Source of the DNA: Hymenobacter lucidus | GTDB taxonomy: Bacteria; Bacteroidota; Bacteroidia; Cytophagales; Hymenobacteraceae | Direction: 5' to 3' | Assembly (NCBI RefSeq): GCF_020447265.1 | Contig: NZ_JAJADR010000004.1 | Coordinates: 1 to 64,000 of the forward strand | DNA length: 64,000 nucleotides | In this document: positions 33,543 through 42,070 of the stretch, in pieces | Layout: each line of letters starts with the position of its first letter | Position numbering within the stretch: position 1 is the stretch's first letter | Program-made: the position numbers and the translations under genes | Notes under the pieces: generated by a model | Seen by the model: the letters and a program-made list of their open reading frames with translations, nothing else | Told to the model about the DNA's origin: nothing | The model's database searches: none

Positions 33543-34508
33543 TTACCGGGCCCGGTGAATAATAGCCACACTAATCAGAATAATAACCATGCCCAGCAGG
33601 TGCCAGAGGTTGAAGGCCTCACCATCGAGCACGCCCCAGGCCAGAGCCATGATGGGCACGATATAGGTGTTGGAAGCCGCGAAAAGCGCCGTCGACTGCT
33701 GAATAAGCTTGTTGAAGAGCACCATGGCCACGGCCGTGCTCATCGTAGCCAGCAGAGTGATGTAGCCAAAGGCCGTCCAGGCGCCGGGCACGTGCTGGAG
33801 CTTGTAGAGAAACCCGGTTCCCAACAGCAGATACAGCACTGCCGGCACCCCGATGTAGAGCAGCAGCAGCCCCGTAACGGCCAGCGGCGGAATACCGTGC
33901 AGCCGGTTTTTAATGACGTTCACGCTTACCCCGTAGCCCGCCGTAGCCAGCACGATGTAGAGGCCGTACCAAGCGTTGCCTTCGCCACTGGGCGTGGCCG
34001 CGCCGCCGCTGCCGCCCAGCAGCATCAGCACCACCGTGCCCACCAGCCCCAGCACGATGCCCAGCACCCGGAGCGGCGTGAGCTTCTGCCCGAAAAACAG
34101 CGCCCCCACCAGCAACGTGAAGACGGCCGTCAGCGCATTGAGGACCCCAGCCAGGCCCGAGGCCAGCTTGGTTTCGGCGTAGGCAAAGAGGAAGGCCGGA
34201 ATCAGGGTGCCCACCACGCCGCTGAGCACCAGCCACTTCACGCGGCCCCGCTCCAGCTGCGGCAGGTGCTTCAGGGCGAAGGGCAGCAGCAGCAGGGCCG
34301 CTACCGTCACGCGCGTGGCCCCCAGCTCCATAGCCGAAAATACCACCAGGCCCTTCTTCATCAGAATAAACGATGTGCCCCAGATGGTTGCCAGCGTGAA
34401 AAGCAGTACCCAGGCCGAAGCCGGCGTGCGGTGGGGCGGGGGTGAGGCTACCGGCGCAGCTTCGGGGGCAATGGTAACGGCGGGGGCGGGCGGGTTAGTA
34501 GAAGGCAT
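33543..34508 (-). CDS. EamA/DMT-family transporter
   Basis: This inner-membrane protein of 321 residues has ten hydrophobic segments in two EamA-like halves. The first begins VLLFTLATIWGTSFILMKKG, the second around NAWYGLYIVLATAGYGVSV. The conserved end-of-repeat pattern (ASGLAGVLNALTAVFTLLVGALFFGQKLTPLR) is present. It probably exports a metabolite or small molecule; the substrate is unknown. The ATG at 34508 is preferred over 34553 because it removes a short extension. A proline-rich cytoplasmic lead of about 25 residues remains. Confidence 0.85.
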   Translation of the reverse strand: MPSTNPPAPAVTIAPEAAPVASPPPHRTPASAWVLLFTLATIWGTSFILMKKGLVVFSAMELGATRVTVAALLLLPFALKHLPQLERGRVKWLVLSGVVGTLIPAFLFAYAETKLASGLAGVLNALTAVFTLLVGALFFGQKLTPLRVLGIVLGLVGTVVLMLLGGSGGAATPSGEGNAWYGLYIVLATAGYGVSVNVIKNRLHGIPPLAVTGLLLLYIGVPAVLYLLLGTGFLYKLQHVPGAWTAFGYITLLATMSTAVAMVLFNKLIQQSTALFAASNTYIVPIMALAWGVLDGEAFNLWHLLGMVIILISVAIIHRAR

Positions 34509-34681
34509 TTGGGGCGGGGGCTGACCAGGGGCAATACCCCAGTAGATTGGCAACAGCTAGCTTGGATAGACCACCGCTGGAAACCAGTGTTGCGTGGAGG
34601 TCAGAGAAAATAGGAATGCCGCAAAGATACAGGATTGGGAAAGCGCACCGTTTCCGCATTTCAGCCTGGGGTGATAGAAAG

Positions 34682-34712
34682 AAAGCCCCGGTCGATAGTC
34701 GACCGGGGCTTT
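34682..34712 (-). terminator. Terminator of the YCF48-type T9SS gene
   Basis: A 14-bp perfect stem (34682-34695 with 34699-34712) has a 3-base loop and is followed on the minus strand by CTTTCTTTC. It lies 29 bases past the stop codon. Confidence 0.85.
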
Positions 34713-34740
34713 TTAAAGTCTGTAGGTTAACCACGGCTAA

Positions 34741-36057
34741 TTACGGGGCAGTCAGCACCACCCGCTGAGTTAGCACTTGGTTGCCGCTGGCGCATTGCAG
34801 CACGTAGAGGCCTGGCGCAGTAGTGGTCAAGTCGAGCGTGGTGGCCTGAGCGGGCAGTGTGTACGGGCCGTGCCGACGGCCGGTAGCATCGAGCAGCGTG
34901 ATGGTGCGAACTTGGGGCTGGGCTTCGAAATACAGCCGGCCTGCGCTGGGATTGGGCCAAGCCAACTGTGCCGCCACCGGCTTGGCGGCGGCGGTACTGA
35001 GTGGCAGGCCGGTGGCCTTGAGGATGTTACCCGTCGCCCTGTCAACCGAATATATTCGAGAAGGGGAGCCGGCGGCCGAGCTGCTATGAACGTACGTGTT
35101 TTCCAACGTTTGCCAGGTAGCGCCGTTGTCGGTCGTAATAGCGCTACCCGGAACGTCCTGATATAGTCCGCGCATGCCGCGGGCAATGTAGGTGCCCGTG
35201 GTGCCGGGTATGGCCGTCAGGCCCCAGCGTACCGGGGTGTTGCCCGTCGTTGGGATACGCTGCCAGGTAGCGCCCCCATCGGTGGTGCGCGCTACATTGC
35301 CATAGTACTCATTCATTGCCAGGCCGTTATTTTCGTCCAGAAAGGCCGCCGACGTCTTCATCTTCTCCAAAGGAAAACTCGGTGAGCTCCAGGTCAACCC
35401 TGCGTCGGTGGTGCGTAACAATTGCCCTTTTTCCGAAACCAGCCAGGCGGAAGACCCGACCAGCGCGGATTCCGTCAAAATATCGTTCGATTCTCGGGGC
35501 AGGGTATTGCTAACCAGCGTCCAGGTTGCACCGGCGTCGGTAGTCCGGTAAATTTTCCAGGTAGTAGCGGCTGCCGTCCCTGGGCCCAGGTAAATACCGG
35601 TAGTGGGGCTGAAAAAACGAATTTTAGCAATGCCGATTGGTGGGGTAGATACGGCTATAAAGCCATTGATACCCGTGGTAGTACGCTGTAGCGTAAATAC
35701 TGAGTTTGCCAGCTGTATCATCCACATGCGCTGATTATCCAGAGCCCAAAAGTCCATAATGGTATTATTGGAGTTAGAAATGAACTTGGATTGCCAGCTG
35801 CTGCCCCCGTCAGGCGAATAATAGATAAAGGAGGTTTCGTTGCCCTGGCCGTAGGTGGTGACATTGGTAAATACAAGGCCGTTAGCGTCAAGCAGCCGTA
35901 AGGGAGATAGAGTGGAGCTGTATTGAAAGTAGGAGGAGGGTGGTGAGCTAGCTTGAACCACCCAAGGGCCTTGTGCCTGAGCTAGCTGGGCCAGCCCCGC
36001 CAAGTAGAAGAAACCTGCGCCACGCAATAATCGCCGAATGGTAGAAGAATAGGACAT
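34741..36057 (-). CDS. YCF48/BNR-like repeat protein with T9SS sorting domain
   Basis: This secreted protein of 438 residues has a signal peptide (AGFFYLAGLAQLAQAQ). It carries repeated sortilin/BNR-type motifs (TTDAGATWTLVS, TTDGGATWQRI, TTDNGATWQTL, DGGSSWQSKF), which usually build a beta-propeller. It ends with a T9SS tail (LAWPNPSAGRLYFEA, TAPGLYVLQCASGNQVLTQR). It should be displayed or released at the surface. The binding target is unknown. It is monocistronic with its own terminator. Confidence 0.87.
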   Translation of the reverse strand: MSYSSTIRRLLRGAGFFYLAGLAQLAQAQGPWVVQASSPPSSYFQYSSTLSPLRLLDANGLVFTNVTTYGQGNETSFIYYSPDGGSSWQSKFISNSNNTIMDFWALDNQRMWMIQLANSVFTLQRTTTGINGFIAVSTPPIGIAKIRFFSPTTGIYLGPGTAAATTWKIYRTTDAGATWTLVSNTLPRESNDILTESALVGSSAWLVSEKGQLLRTTDAGLTWSSPSFPLEKMKTSAAFLDENNGLAMNEYYGNVARTTDGGATWQRIPTTGNTPVRWGLTAIPGTTGTYIARGMRGLYQDVPGSAITTDNGATWQTLENTYVHSSSAAGSPSRIYSVDRATGNILKATGLPLSTAAAKPVAAQLAWPNPSAGRLYFEAQPQVRTITLLDATGRRHGPYTLPAQATTLDLTTTAPGLYVLQCASGNQVLTQRVVLTAP

Positions 36058-36117
36058 GGGTTGCTTTTCGTTTAAATATAGACAGCGGTTTATAACTAAA
36101 TGTATACATGAAAAGCA

Positions 36118-36159
36118 ATAACCCAGGCAACTCTGAAGGAAAAGAGTTGCCTGGGTTAT
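36118..36159 (-). terminator. Terminator of the dihydrouridine synthase gene
   Basis: A 17-bp perfect stem (36118-36134 with 36143-36159) has an 8-base loop and a TGCTTTTC tail on the minus strand. It lies 56 bases past the stop at 36215. Confidence 0.8.
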
Positions 36160-36214
36160 CAGTACTATTTAAACGAATTGGTCTGGGAGTCAGTCCATGA
36201 TAAGTTATTGGTGA

Positions 36215-37204
36215 TTAGCCAACTAATGCAGGCTCGGCGGCGGCTATTTCCTCCAGGATGCTGAGCACTTCCTCCACCGAATCGGTTTCCACGAGGCGCA
36301 TGCGCCACTGCTTGGCCCCTTCCAGCCCCCGGAAATACTGAGCGTAGTGGCGGCGCATTTCAAAGATGCCCACCCGCTGGCCTTTCCACTCAATGCTTTT
36401 CTCGAAGTGCATGCGGCACATAGCTACCCGCTCCTCCACGGTAGGCGCGGCCAGCTTTTCGCCGGTCGCCACGAAGTGCTTGATTTCGCGGAAAATCCAG
36501 GGGTAGCCAATGCTGGCTCGCCCAATCATGATACCGTCCACGCCATAGCGGTTTTTGTACTCCACCGCCTTTTCCGGCGAGTCGATGTCGCCGTTGCCGA
36601 AAATCGGGATTTTAATGCGGGGGTTTTCCTTGATTTTGGCAATCAGGCGCCAGTCGGCGTCGCCCTTATACATCTGCACCCGGGTGCGGCCGTGCACGGT
36701 GAGGGCCTCAATACCAATATCCTGGAGCCGCTCGGCTACTTCCTCCACGTTCAGGGTGCTGTCGTCCCAGCCCAGGCGGGTTTTCACCGTCACGGGCAGG
36801 TGAGTGGCTTTCACCACGGCCGAGGTCATTTCCACCATTTTCGGAATGTCGCGCAGCAGCGCGGCACCCGCGCCCCGGCAGGCCACCTGCTTCACCGGGC
36901 AGCCGTAGTTGATGTCGATAAGGTCGGGGCCAGCCAGGGTGCTGATGCGGGCACACTCGCCCATCGTTTCCACGTCGGAGCCGAAGAGCTGAATGCCGAT
37001 GGGCCGCTCGTAGTCGAACACGTCGAGCTTCTTGCGGCTTTTGGCAGCATCCCGAATCAGGCCTTCCGAGGAAATAAACTCGGTGTACATCAAATCGGCC
37101 CCGTTGGCCTTGCACACGGCCCGGAATGGCGGATCAGAGACGTCCTCCATGGGAGCAAGCAGCAATGGGAAATCAGGCAGGACAAGGTCGCGGATGTGTA
37201 CCAC
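36215..37204 (-). CDS. tRNA-dihydrouridine synthase (DusB-type)
   Basis: This FMN enzyme reduces uridines in the D loop of tRNA. Motifs: LLLAPMEDVSDPPFR at the start, IQLFGSD, the INYGCPVKQVACRGAGAALL signature with the catalytic Cys, VTVKTRLGW and TVHGRTR, IFGNGDIDSPEKA and DGIMIGRASIGYPWIF. No ATG exists near the conserved N-terminus; GTG at 37204 gives 329 residues, normal for DusB, and lies 27 bases below a perfect -7 element. The long frame upstream to 37669 overlaps the divergent CPBP gene and is rejected. Confidence 0.9.
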   Translation of the reverse strand: MVHIRDLVLPDFPLLLAPMEDVSDPPFRAVCKANGADLMYTEFISSEGLIRDAAKSRKKLDVFDYERPIGIQLFGSDVETMGECARISTLAGPDLIDINYGCPVKQVACRGAGAALLRDIPKMVEMTSAVVKATHLPVTVKTRLGWDDSTLNVEEVAERLQDIGIEALTVHGRTRVQMYKGDADWRLIAKIKENPRIKIPIFGNGDIDSPEKAVEYKNRYGVDGIMIGRASIGYPWIFREIKHFVATGEKLAAPTVEERVAMCRMHFEKSIEWKGQRVGIFEMRRHYAQYFRGLEGAKQWRMRLVETDSVEEVLSILEEIAAAEPALVG

Positions 37205-37230
37205 AGGAAAAGCTATTACAGGAATTTGCG

Positions 37231-37238
37231 CAAATTTA
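37231..37238 (-). promoter_or_regulatory. -7 element of the dihydrouridine synthase gene
   Basis: TAAATTTG matches TAnnTTTG on the minus strand, inside a 14-bp palindrome AATTTGCGCAAATT. No clear -33 box is seen. It supports the GTG start at 37204. Confidence 0.45.
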
Positions 37239-37273
37239 CGACTCTTCCAAGTTTCCGTAACCGCCTGCCCCCT

Positions 37274-38326
37274 ATGAAAGGTTTCGTGTCCAGCCGTTTG
37301 CACCCGTTTGTGAACCTGCTGCTGCTGCTGGTCCTGGCGTTGGCTACCTTTTGCGTGGCCGGTTTCCTGACGGCCGTCTTCAGCAATCTGTTCTTCGGCA
37401 TTGGCCTCAAAGAGATGGGCAACGTGGCTCAAAACCCGCAGGCCTACCCCCAGGGTTGGGGTGTGCTGATGCTCAGCCAGGGCATGACGCTCTTCATCAT
37501 GCTGGCCGGGGCCGCCCTGAGTCTGGTGTGGCTCACGGGCCGCTCGTGGCGCGAGTATTTCGCTCCGCGTTGGCCCATATCGGTGGTTTGGCCGGTAGCG
37601 GCGGCGGCGCTTATTATTCTGAGTCTGCCCTTTATGGCCTCGCTCATCGAGTGGAATGCCAATTTCCACGTACCCGAAATGCTAAAGCGCTTCACTTGGC
37701 TGCCCGAATTTGGCGACTGGGCCAAGGCTAAGGAAGAAGAGCTAAAAGGCCTGACGGCGTATCTGACGCGCTTCAACTCCCCGGCCCGGCTGGCGGTGGG
37801 CCTGCTGGTAATTGCCGTGGTGCCGGCCATCAGCGAGGAGCTGTTTTTTCGGGGCGTAATTCAGCGCAATCTGGTTGATTGGTTTAAGTCGCGGCACGTA
37901 GGCGTGTTTCTGGCCGCCGCTATTTTCAGCGCCATTCACATGCAGTTTCTGGGCTTCGTGCCACGCTTCGTACTGGGCCTCATTCTGGGCTACCTTTACG
38001 AATGGAGCGGCAATATTCTGGTACCTATAGCCGCGCATTTCACCCAGAATGCCTTTCAGCTGGTGCTCCTCTACGTGCAGCAGCACCAGTGGACCGGCCC
38101 CGAATTCAACCCCGACTCCACCGAGAGCATGCCCTGGTACCTGGTGCTGCTCTCCATGCTTTTCACCGGGGCCATCCTGTATTTTCTCTACCAGCGCCGC
38201 CAGCCCGAAGCTCCCACCGAGATGCACACGCTCAGCAGCGGCGGCGTAGCCGTGGCCTCCACCGAAACCGCGCCCACCGAAACCCGTACCCTCGGCAGCA
38301 AAGGCGTAGAGGCTGACAACCACTAG
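37274..38326 (+). CDS. CPBP-family intramembrane protease
   Basis: This polytopic membrane protein of 350 residues has about eight hydrophobic segments. The Abi/CaaX-type active-site motifs are all present: EE at 188-189 with R193 (SEELFFRG), H222 (SAIHMQF), and H255 with N259 (AAHFTQNA). Family members cleave prenylated proteins or peptides inside the membrane; here the substrate is unknown. The frame is open far upstream from 36347, but that is antisense to the Dus gene, and the ATG at 37274 begins the first membrane segment. The cdsA gene follows closely. Confidence 0.9.
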   Translation: MKGFVSSRLHPFVNLLLLLVLALATFCVAGFLTAVFSNLFFGIGLKEMGNVAQNPQAYPQGWGVLMLSQGMTLFIMLAGAALSLVWLTGRSWREYFAPRWPISVVWPVAAAALIILSLPFMASLIEWNANFHVPEMLKRFTWLPEFGDWAKAKEEELKGLTAYLTRFNSPARLAVGLLVIAVVPAISEELFFRGVIQRNLVDWFKSRHVGVFLAAAIFSAIHMQFLGFVPRFVLGLILGYLYEWSGNILVPIAAHFTQNAFQLVLLYVQQHQWTGPEFNPDSTESMPWYLVLLSMLFTGAILYFLYQRRQPEAPTEMHTLSSGGVAVASTETAPTETRTLGSKGVEADNH

Positions 38327-38435
38327 CGCCGCGCCCGTTTTATCTCCCGTCTCCGAATTCTTCCTTCCGTTGTCAGAGCCCTCACCCTCGCCCACTATTG
38401 CCCCCGAAGCTGCGCCTGCCGACGGTAAAAAGCCT

Positions 38436-39341
38436 ATGTCCAACCTCGCTCAGCGCGTCATCTTCGGCGTTATCGGGGCCGTGCTGCTGCTAGGCTCGGT
38501 GTGGTTCAGCGCTTGGTCGTTTGCGCTGTTTTTCGCGGCCGTGCAGATGCGGATGCTGTGGGAATTCTACCGCATGATGCGGGAAGCCGGCTACAAACCC
38601 GCCGCCTTGTTGGGCGGGGCCATTAGCCTGCTCATTTTTATTGGTATCTACTTGCTGAGCAGCACGCCTACTATGTATCCGCTGGTGCCCGGTTCCAGCA
38701 CCGTGTATCCGCCGCTGCAGGAAACCTTCGGCAGCTCTGCCCTTAGAATTATCAGCCCGGCTTTGCTGGCCCTGGGCTTGCTGCTGCCCACCATTCTGAT
38801 CATGCGGGAAATGGCGGCCTGGCCCCGCGAAAACCAGGCATTTTCTCCTTTTGCCAACGTTGGTGTCGCTTTGCTGGGCCTGTTCTACGTGAGCCTGCCC
38901 ATGAGCCTGTTGAGCGTGGTGGCCTTCACTGCCAGCGGCTACGACTACCGCCGCATCTTCGCTCTGCTCTTCCTGGTCTGGTGTTCCGATATCGGGGCCT
39001 ATGCCGCCGGCAAAACCTTTGGCAAGCACAAGCTTGCCCCCAAAATCTCGCCCGGCAAAACCTGGGAAGGTGCCATCGGCGGCTTTCTGCTCACGCTCGT
39101 CATGGGCTGGGCCTTGGGCTTCTGGCTTACCGATATTCCGCTCGCCTACCGCCTCGTAGCGGCCGGCGCGGTAGCCGTTTTCGGCCCCCTCGGCGACTTG
39201 GCCGAGTCCATGCTCAAGCGCAGCGTGGGCGTCAAAGACTCCGGCCGCATCATGCCCGGCCACGGCGGCCTCCTCGACCGGTTCGACGCCTTTCTGTTTA
39301 TCCTACCCGTGCTGGCTTTGCTGCAGTTGCTCTTCGGCTAA
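38436..39341 (+). CDS. cdsA: Phosphatidate cytidylyltransferase
   Basis: It makes CDP-diacylglycerol from phosphatidate and CTP at the inner membrane, the branch point of phospholipid synthesis. About eight hydrophobic segments precede the C-terminal signature DSGRIMPGHGGLLDRFDAFLF, with the upstream KSVGVK element and the conserved SPGKTWEGAIGGF. ATG 38436 gives 301 residues; an in-frame TTG at 38370 would add 22 polar residues. A psd gene follows after the dehydrogenase gene, so both belong to phosphatidylethanolamine synthesis. Confidence 0.92.
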   Translation: MSNLAQRVIFGVIGAVLLLGSVWFSAWSFALFFAAVQMRMLWEFYRMMREAGYKPAALLGGAISLLIFIGIYLLSSTPTMYPLVPGSSTVYPPLQETFGSSALRIISPALLALGLLLPTILIMREMAAWPRENQAFSPFANVGVALLGLFYVSLPMSLLSVVAFTASGYDYRRIFALLFLVWCSDIGAYAAGKTFGKHKLAPKISPGKTWEGAIGGFLLTLVMGWALGFWLTDIPLAYRLVAAGAVAVFGPLGDLAESMLKRSVGVKDSGRIMPGHGGLLDRFDAFLFILPVLALLQLLFG

Positions 39342-39390
39342 ATTCAGGTCGGCCATAAACCCAGCAGCACGTCAATCCATCGGCATGTTG

Positions 39391-39406
39391 TGCTGAGCTT
39401 GTCGAA
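39391..39406. repeat. REP-like element core
   Basis: TGCTGAGCTTGTCGAA shares TGCTGAGCTTkTCGA with the inverted pair at 51676-51753. It sits in a 258-base spacer between cdsA and the dehydrogenase gene, inside small imperfect hairpins (CATGTT and AACATC). It resembles dispersed intergenic repeats of GC-rich Bacteroidota; family membership is inferred. Confidence 0.5.
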
Positions 39407-39499
39407 ACATCCCGCATGCTGACGTTCTGCTGCTGTAGCAAGCTTCTGTCGGACAAAGCAGCATCCGGCAGAGTTTTTCCTGCGTATGGCATAATCTAG

Positions 39500-39507
39500 T
39501 ACCTTTG
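39500..39507 (+). promoter_or_regulatory. -7 element of the glutamate dehydrogenase gene
   Basis: TACCTTTG matches TAnnTTTG exactly, about 93 bases upstream of the ATG. A T-rich stretch (39474-39478) lies at roughly the -33 position. Confidence 0.45.
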
Positions 39508-39599
39508 GCCCCGCAAATCCGGCGCACCGTTCCGGCTTCCCACCGCTGACGGCCGTCGTTTCTTTTTCTTCCCCACCCACTCATCTTACCTCTTCCCGT

Positions 39600-40886
39600 A
39601 TGGCTGCCACCACGGTGTACAAAGAGCCGGCCCCAATCGTGGACCGCGAAAATCCCCTCGAATCAATGATGTCGCGCTTCAATATCGCGGCAGAAATTCT
39701 GGGCCTCGACGATTCAACGTATAACGTCCTCAAAGCGCCCGACAAGCAGGTTATCGTCAGCATTCCGGTGACGATGGACAACGGCACGGTGCGCGTATTC
39801 GAAGGCTACCGCGTGGTGCACAACACCATTCTGGGTCCTTCAAAAGGCGGTATCCGCTACGACATGAACGTGCACATCGACGAAGTAAAGGCCCTGGCGG
39901 CCTGGATGACGTGGAAGTGCGCCGTGGTTGACATTCCCTACGGCGGTGCTAAGGGTGGTATCATCTGCGACCCTACTAGCATGAGTGCCGGTGAGCTGGA
40001 GCGCATGACGCGCGGCTACACCCTGGCCATGAAGGACGTATTCGGCCCCGACCGCGACATTCCGGCTCCCGACATGGGCACCGGCCCCCGCGAAATGGCT
40101 TGGCTGATGGACGAATTCAGCAAAACTGTGGGTGCTACCTCGCCCGCCGTCGTTACCGGCAAGCCGTTGGTAATGGGTGGCTCGCTGGGCCGCACCGAGG
40201 CTACCGGCCGCGGCGTAATGGTATCGGCGCTGGCTGCCATGAGCAAGCTGGGCATGAAGCCCGAAGAGTCGTCGGCCGTGGTGCAGGGCTTTGGCAACGT
40301 AGGCTCGTGGGCTGCCAAGCTGCTGGCTGAGAAAGGTGTGAAAATTAAGGGCGTATCCGACATCAGCGGCGCCTACTGGAACGACAACGGCATCAACATC
40401 GATGAGGCCATTGCCTACAAAAACGTGCACAACGGCCGCCTCGAAGGCTACACCGGCGCTACCCTCATGAACGCCGATGAGCTCCTGCTCGCCGACGTCG
40501 ACGTGCTGGTGCCCGCCGCCGTAGAAGACGTTATTACTGAGCATAACGCCCACGACATCAAAGCCAAGCTGATCGTAGAAGGTGCCAATGGCCCCACTTC
40601 GGCTTCCGCCGACCCGATCATCAACGAGAAAGGCATCATGGTGGTGCCCGACATCCTGGCCAACTCCGGCGGTGTTACGGTTTCCTACTTTGAGTGGGTG
40701 CAGAACCGCCTGGGCTACAAGTGGAGCGAAGACATGGTGATTGAGCGCGCCGAGCGCATCATGACCGATGCCTTCGAGAAAGTGTATGCCACTTCGCAGA
40801 AGTACAAAGTGCCCATGCGCATTGCGGCCTACATCGTCGCCATCGACAAAGTAGCCCAGACCTACAAATTCCGCGGCGGCTTCTAA
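39600..40886 (+). CDS. gdhA: Glutamate dehydrogenase
   Basis: This NAD(P)-dependent enzyme interconverts glutamate and 2-oxoglutarate plus ammonia. It has the canonical order: GPSKGGIRYDMNVHIDEVKALA, the catalytic-lysine motif PYGGAKGGI, then GRTEATGRGV and the nucleotide-binding QGFGNVGSW. It ends with ANSGGVTVSYFEWVQN. At 428 residues it matches the hexameric family. It lies between cdsA and psd but has its own -7 element. A shorter, diverged paralog is at 2546-3775. Confidence 0.93.
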   Translation: MAATTVYKEPAPIVDRENPLESMMSRFNIAAEILGLDDSTYNVLKAPDKQVIVSIPVTMDNGTVRVFEGYRVVHNTILGPSKGGIRYDMNVHIDEVKALAAWMTWKCAVVDIPYGGAKGGIICDPTSMSAGELERMTRGYTLAMKDVFGPDRDIPAPDMGTGPREMAWLMDEFSKTVGATSPAVVTGKPLVMGGSLGRTEATGRGVMVSALAAMSKLGMKPEESSAVVQGFGNVGSWAAKLLAEKGVKIKGVSDISGAYWNDNGINIDEAIAYKNVHNGRLEGYTGATLMNADELLLADVDVLVPAAVEDVITEHNAHDIKAKLIVEGANGPTSASADPIINEKGIMVVPDILANSGGVTVSYFEWVQNRLGYKWSEDMVIERAERIMTDAFEKVYATSQKYKVPMRIAAYIVAIDKVAQTYKFRGGF

Positions 40887-40887
40887 G

Positions 40888-40998
40888 AAGTAAGATAGTG
40901 AGCTGTTGAAATGGTCAGTTTTCGTTTGGCCAGTACGGTTTTTGCCGCTTGCGCGAATTGAACAGCAACTCTCCATTTCACCAACTCATTATCTTACC
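40888..40998. repeat. Octamer-built inverted repeat after gdhA
   Basis: The left arm (40888-40918) starts right after the stop codon and reads AGTAAGAT AGTGAGCT GTTGAAAT. The right arm (40971-40998) is its inverted copy, with 22 of 26 compared positions matching (GGTAAGAT AATGAGTT GGTGAAAT). The arms could form one long imperfect hairpin. It belongs to the same spacer type as 48240-48337. Confidence 0.75.
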
Positions 40999-41165
40999 AC
41001 TCAGATATTTTGCTTTCGGATAGCCCGGGCCTGCTGGCTCGGGCTATCTTTGTGTAGCTTGACACGTAAAGGCTTAGCCGGAGCTCATCTGTTTGCCGGC
41101 TTCTGTTTTTGACAAAGCGCCTAGAATAGCCCAACTGCCTGCTGCTCAGCGCTAATCTGTGATAT

Positions 41166-41852
41166 ATGAAGATTCATAAAGAAGGACGACGCATACTATT
41201 CTTCACTTTGCTGGCCTTGTTGGCTATCAATCTGCTGCTGTTTCAGTTCAATGCGCGCGCCGAAACCTTCAACCTGATTTTTGTCGGGGCCTCCGTCATT
41301 GCGTTTTTGTTGCTGCTGCAATTCTTCCGCAGCCCCTTCCGCAACCTGCTCACCCACGAAGATCTGCTCATCGCGCCCGCCGACGGCAAGGTGGTAGTAA
41401 TCGAGGACGTACACGAGCCGGAGTACTTCGATGATGTGCGCAAGCAGATCAGCATCTTCATGTCGCCGATTAACGTGCACATTACCCGTAACCCGATTTC
41501 GGGCATCGTGCGCTACTTCAAGTACCATCCCGGCAACTACCTGGTGGCCTGGCACCCCAAGAGCAGCACCAAAAACGAGCGGACGACGGTAGTAGTGCAG
41601 TCGGAAGCCGGCCCCATGGTGCTCTTCCGCCAGATTGCCGGGGCTATGGCCCGCCGTATTGTGTGGTATGTAAACGAGGGCGACGAGGTAAGCCAGGGCG
41701 AGGAGTTCGGCTTCATCAAGTTCGGCTCCCGCGTCGATTTGTTCGTGCCCGTCGATACCGAAGTGAAAGTGCAGATCGGGGAGAAGGTGAAAGGCGGCCA
41801 GACGGTTATTGCCCAGCTCAAAACCACGAATCCTTCGCTGTTCGGCAACTAA
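41166..41852 (+). CDS. psd: Phosphatidylserine decarboxylase (short, PSD-related type)
   Basis: It converts phosphatidylserine to phosphatidylethanolamine after self-cleavage. Two N-terminal hydrophobic segments (FFTLLALLAINLLLFQF and LIFVGASVIAFLLLLQFF) precede the catalytic domain with IAPADGKVV, FMSPINVHITRNP and FGSR (Ser188, the expected pyruvoyl-forming residue). At 228 residues it is the short form common in Bacteroidota. Its place near cdsA fits the pathway. It has its own terminator. Confidence 0.9.
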   Translation: MKIHKEGRRILFFTLLALLAINLLLFQFNARAETFNLIFVGASVIAFLLLLQFFRSPFRNLLTHEDLLIAPADGKVVVIEDVHEPEYFDDVRKQISIFMSPINVHITRNPISGIVRYFKYHPGNYLVAWHPKSSTKNERTTVVVQSEAGPMVLFRQIAGAMARRIVWYVNEGDEVSQGEEFGFIKFGSRVDLFVPVDTEVKVQIGEKVKGGQTVIAQLKTTNPSLFGN

Positions 41853-41897
41853 AGCTTGCCCCGTTAGCATCCTCACAGTAATGTAGTATCAATACGG

Positions 41898-41924
41898 AAA
41901 GCCCGCCCTACTCAGGCGGGCTTT
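41898..41924 (+). terminator. Terminator of psd
   Basis: A 10-bp perfect stem AAAGCCCGCC/GGCGGGCTTT (41898-41907 with 41915-41924) has a 7-base loop and lies 46 bases after the stop. Confidence 0.8.
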
Positions 41925-42017
41925 CTGCGTTTTGGCGTAGCCAGCAACGGTATGCCCCGCTGCATCCCGTTACCAGTTCTAAGTTATAGCACGGAGAAAA
42001 ATAAAAATAACTTTATA

Positions 42018-42047
42018 TTTGACTGATCGTTCAATTACCTATCTTCG
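42018..42047 (+). promoter_or_regulatory. Promoter of the TetR gene with overlapping operator
   Basis: A -33 TTTG (42018-42021) and a -7 TATCTTCG (42040-42047) are spaced exactly 18 bases. The dyad TTGACTGATCGTTCAA (42019-42034) covers the -33 box and most of the spacer, so a bound repressor would block the promoter. The same 16-bp layout recurs at 42675-42690. Confidence 0.65.
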
Positions 42048-42070
42048 TCCCATTCTTACTACAAAACCCA

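Noticed and set aside
36347..37273. Upstream extension of the CPBP protease frame
   Set aside because: This part is antisense to the dihydrouridine synthase gene and codes for no recognised domain; the ATG at 37274 begins the first membrane segment.
37205..37669. Upstream extension of the dihydrouridine synthase frame
   Set aside because: It is antisense to the CPBP gene, low-complexity (Gln/His/Arg-rich), and placed above the likely promoter at 37231-37238.
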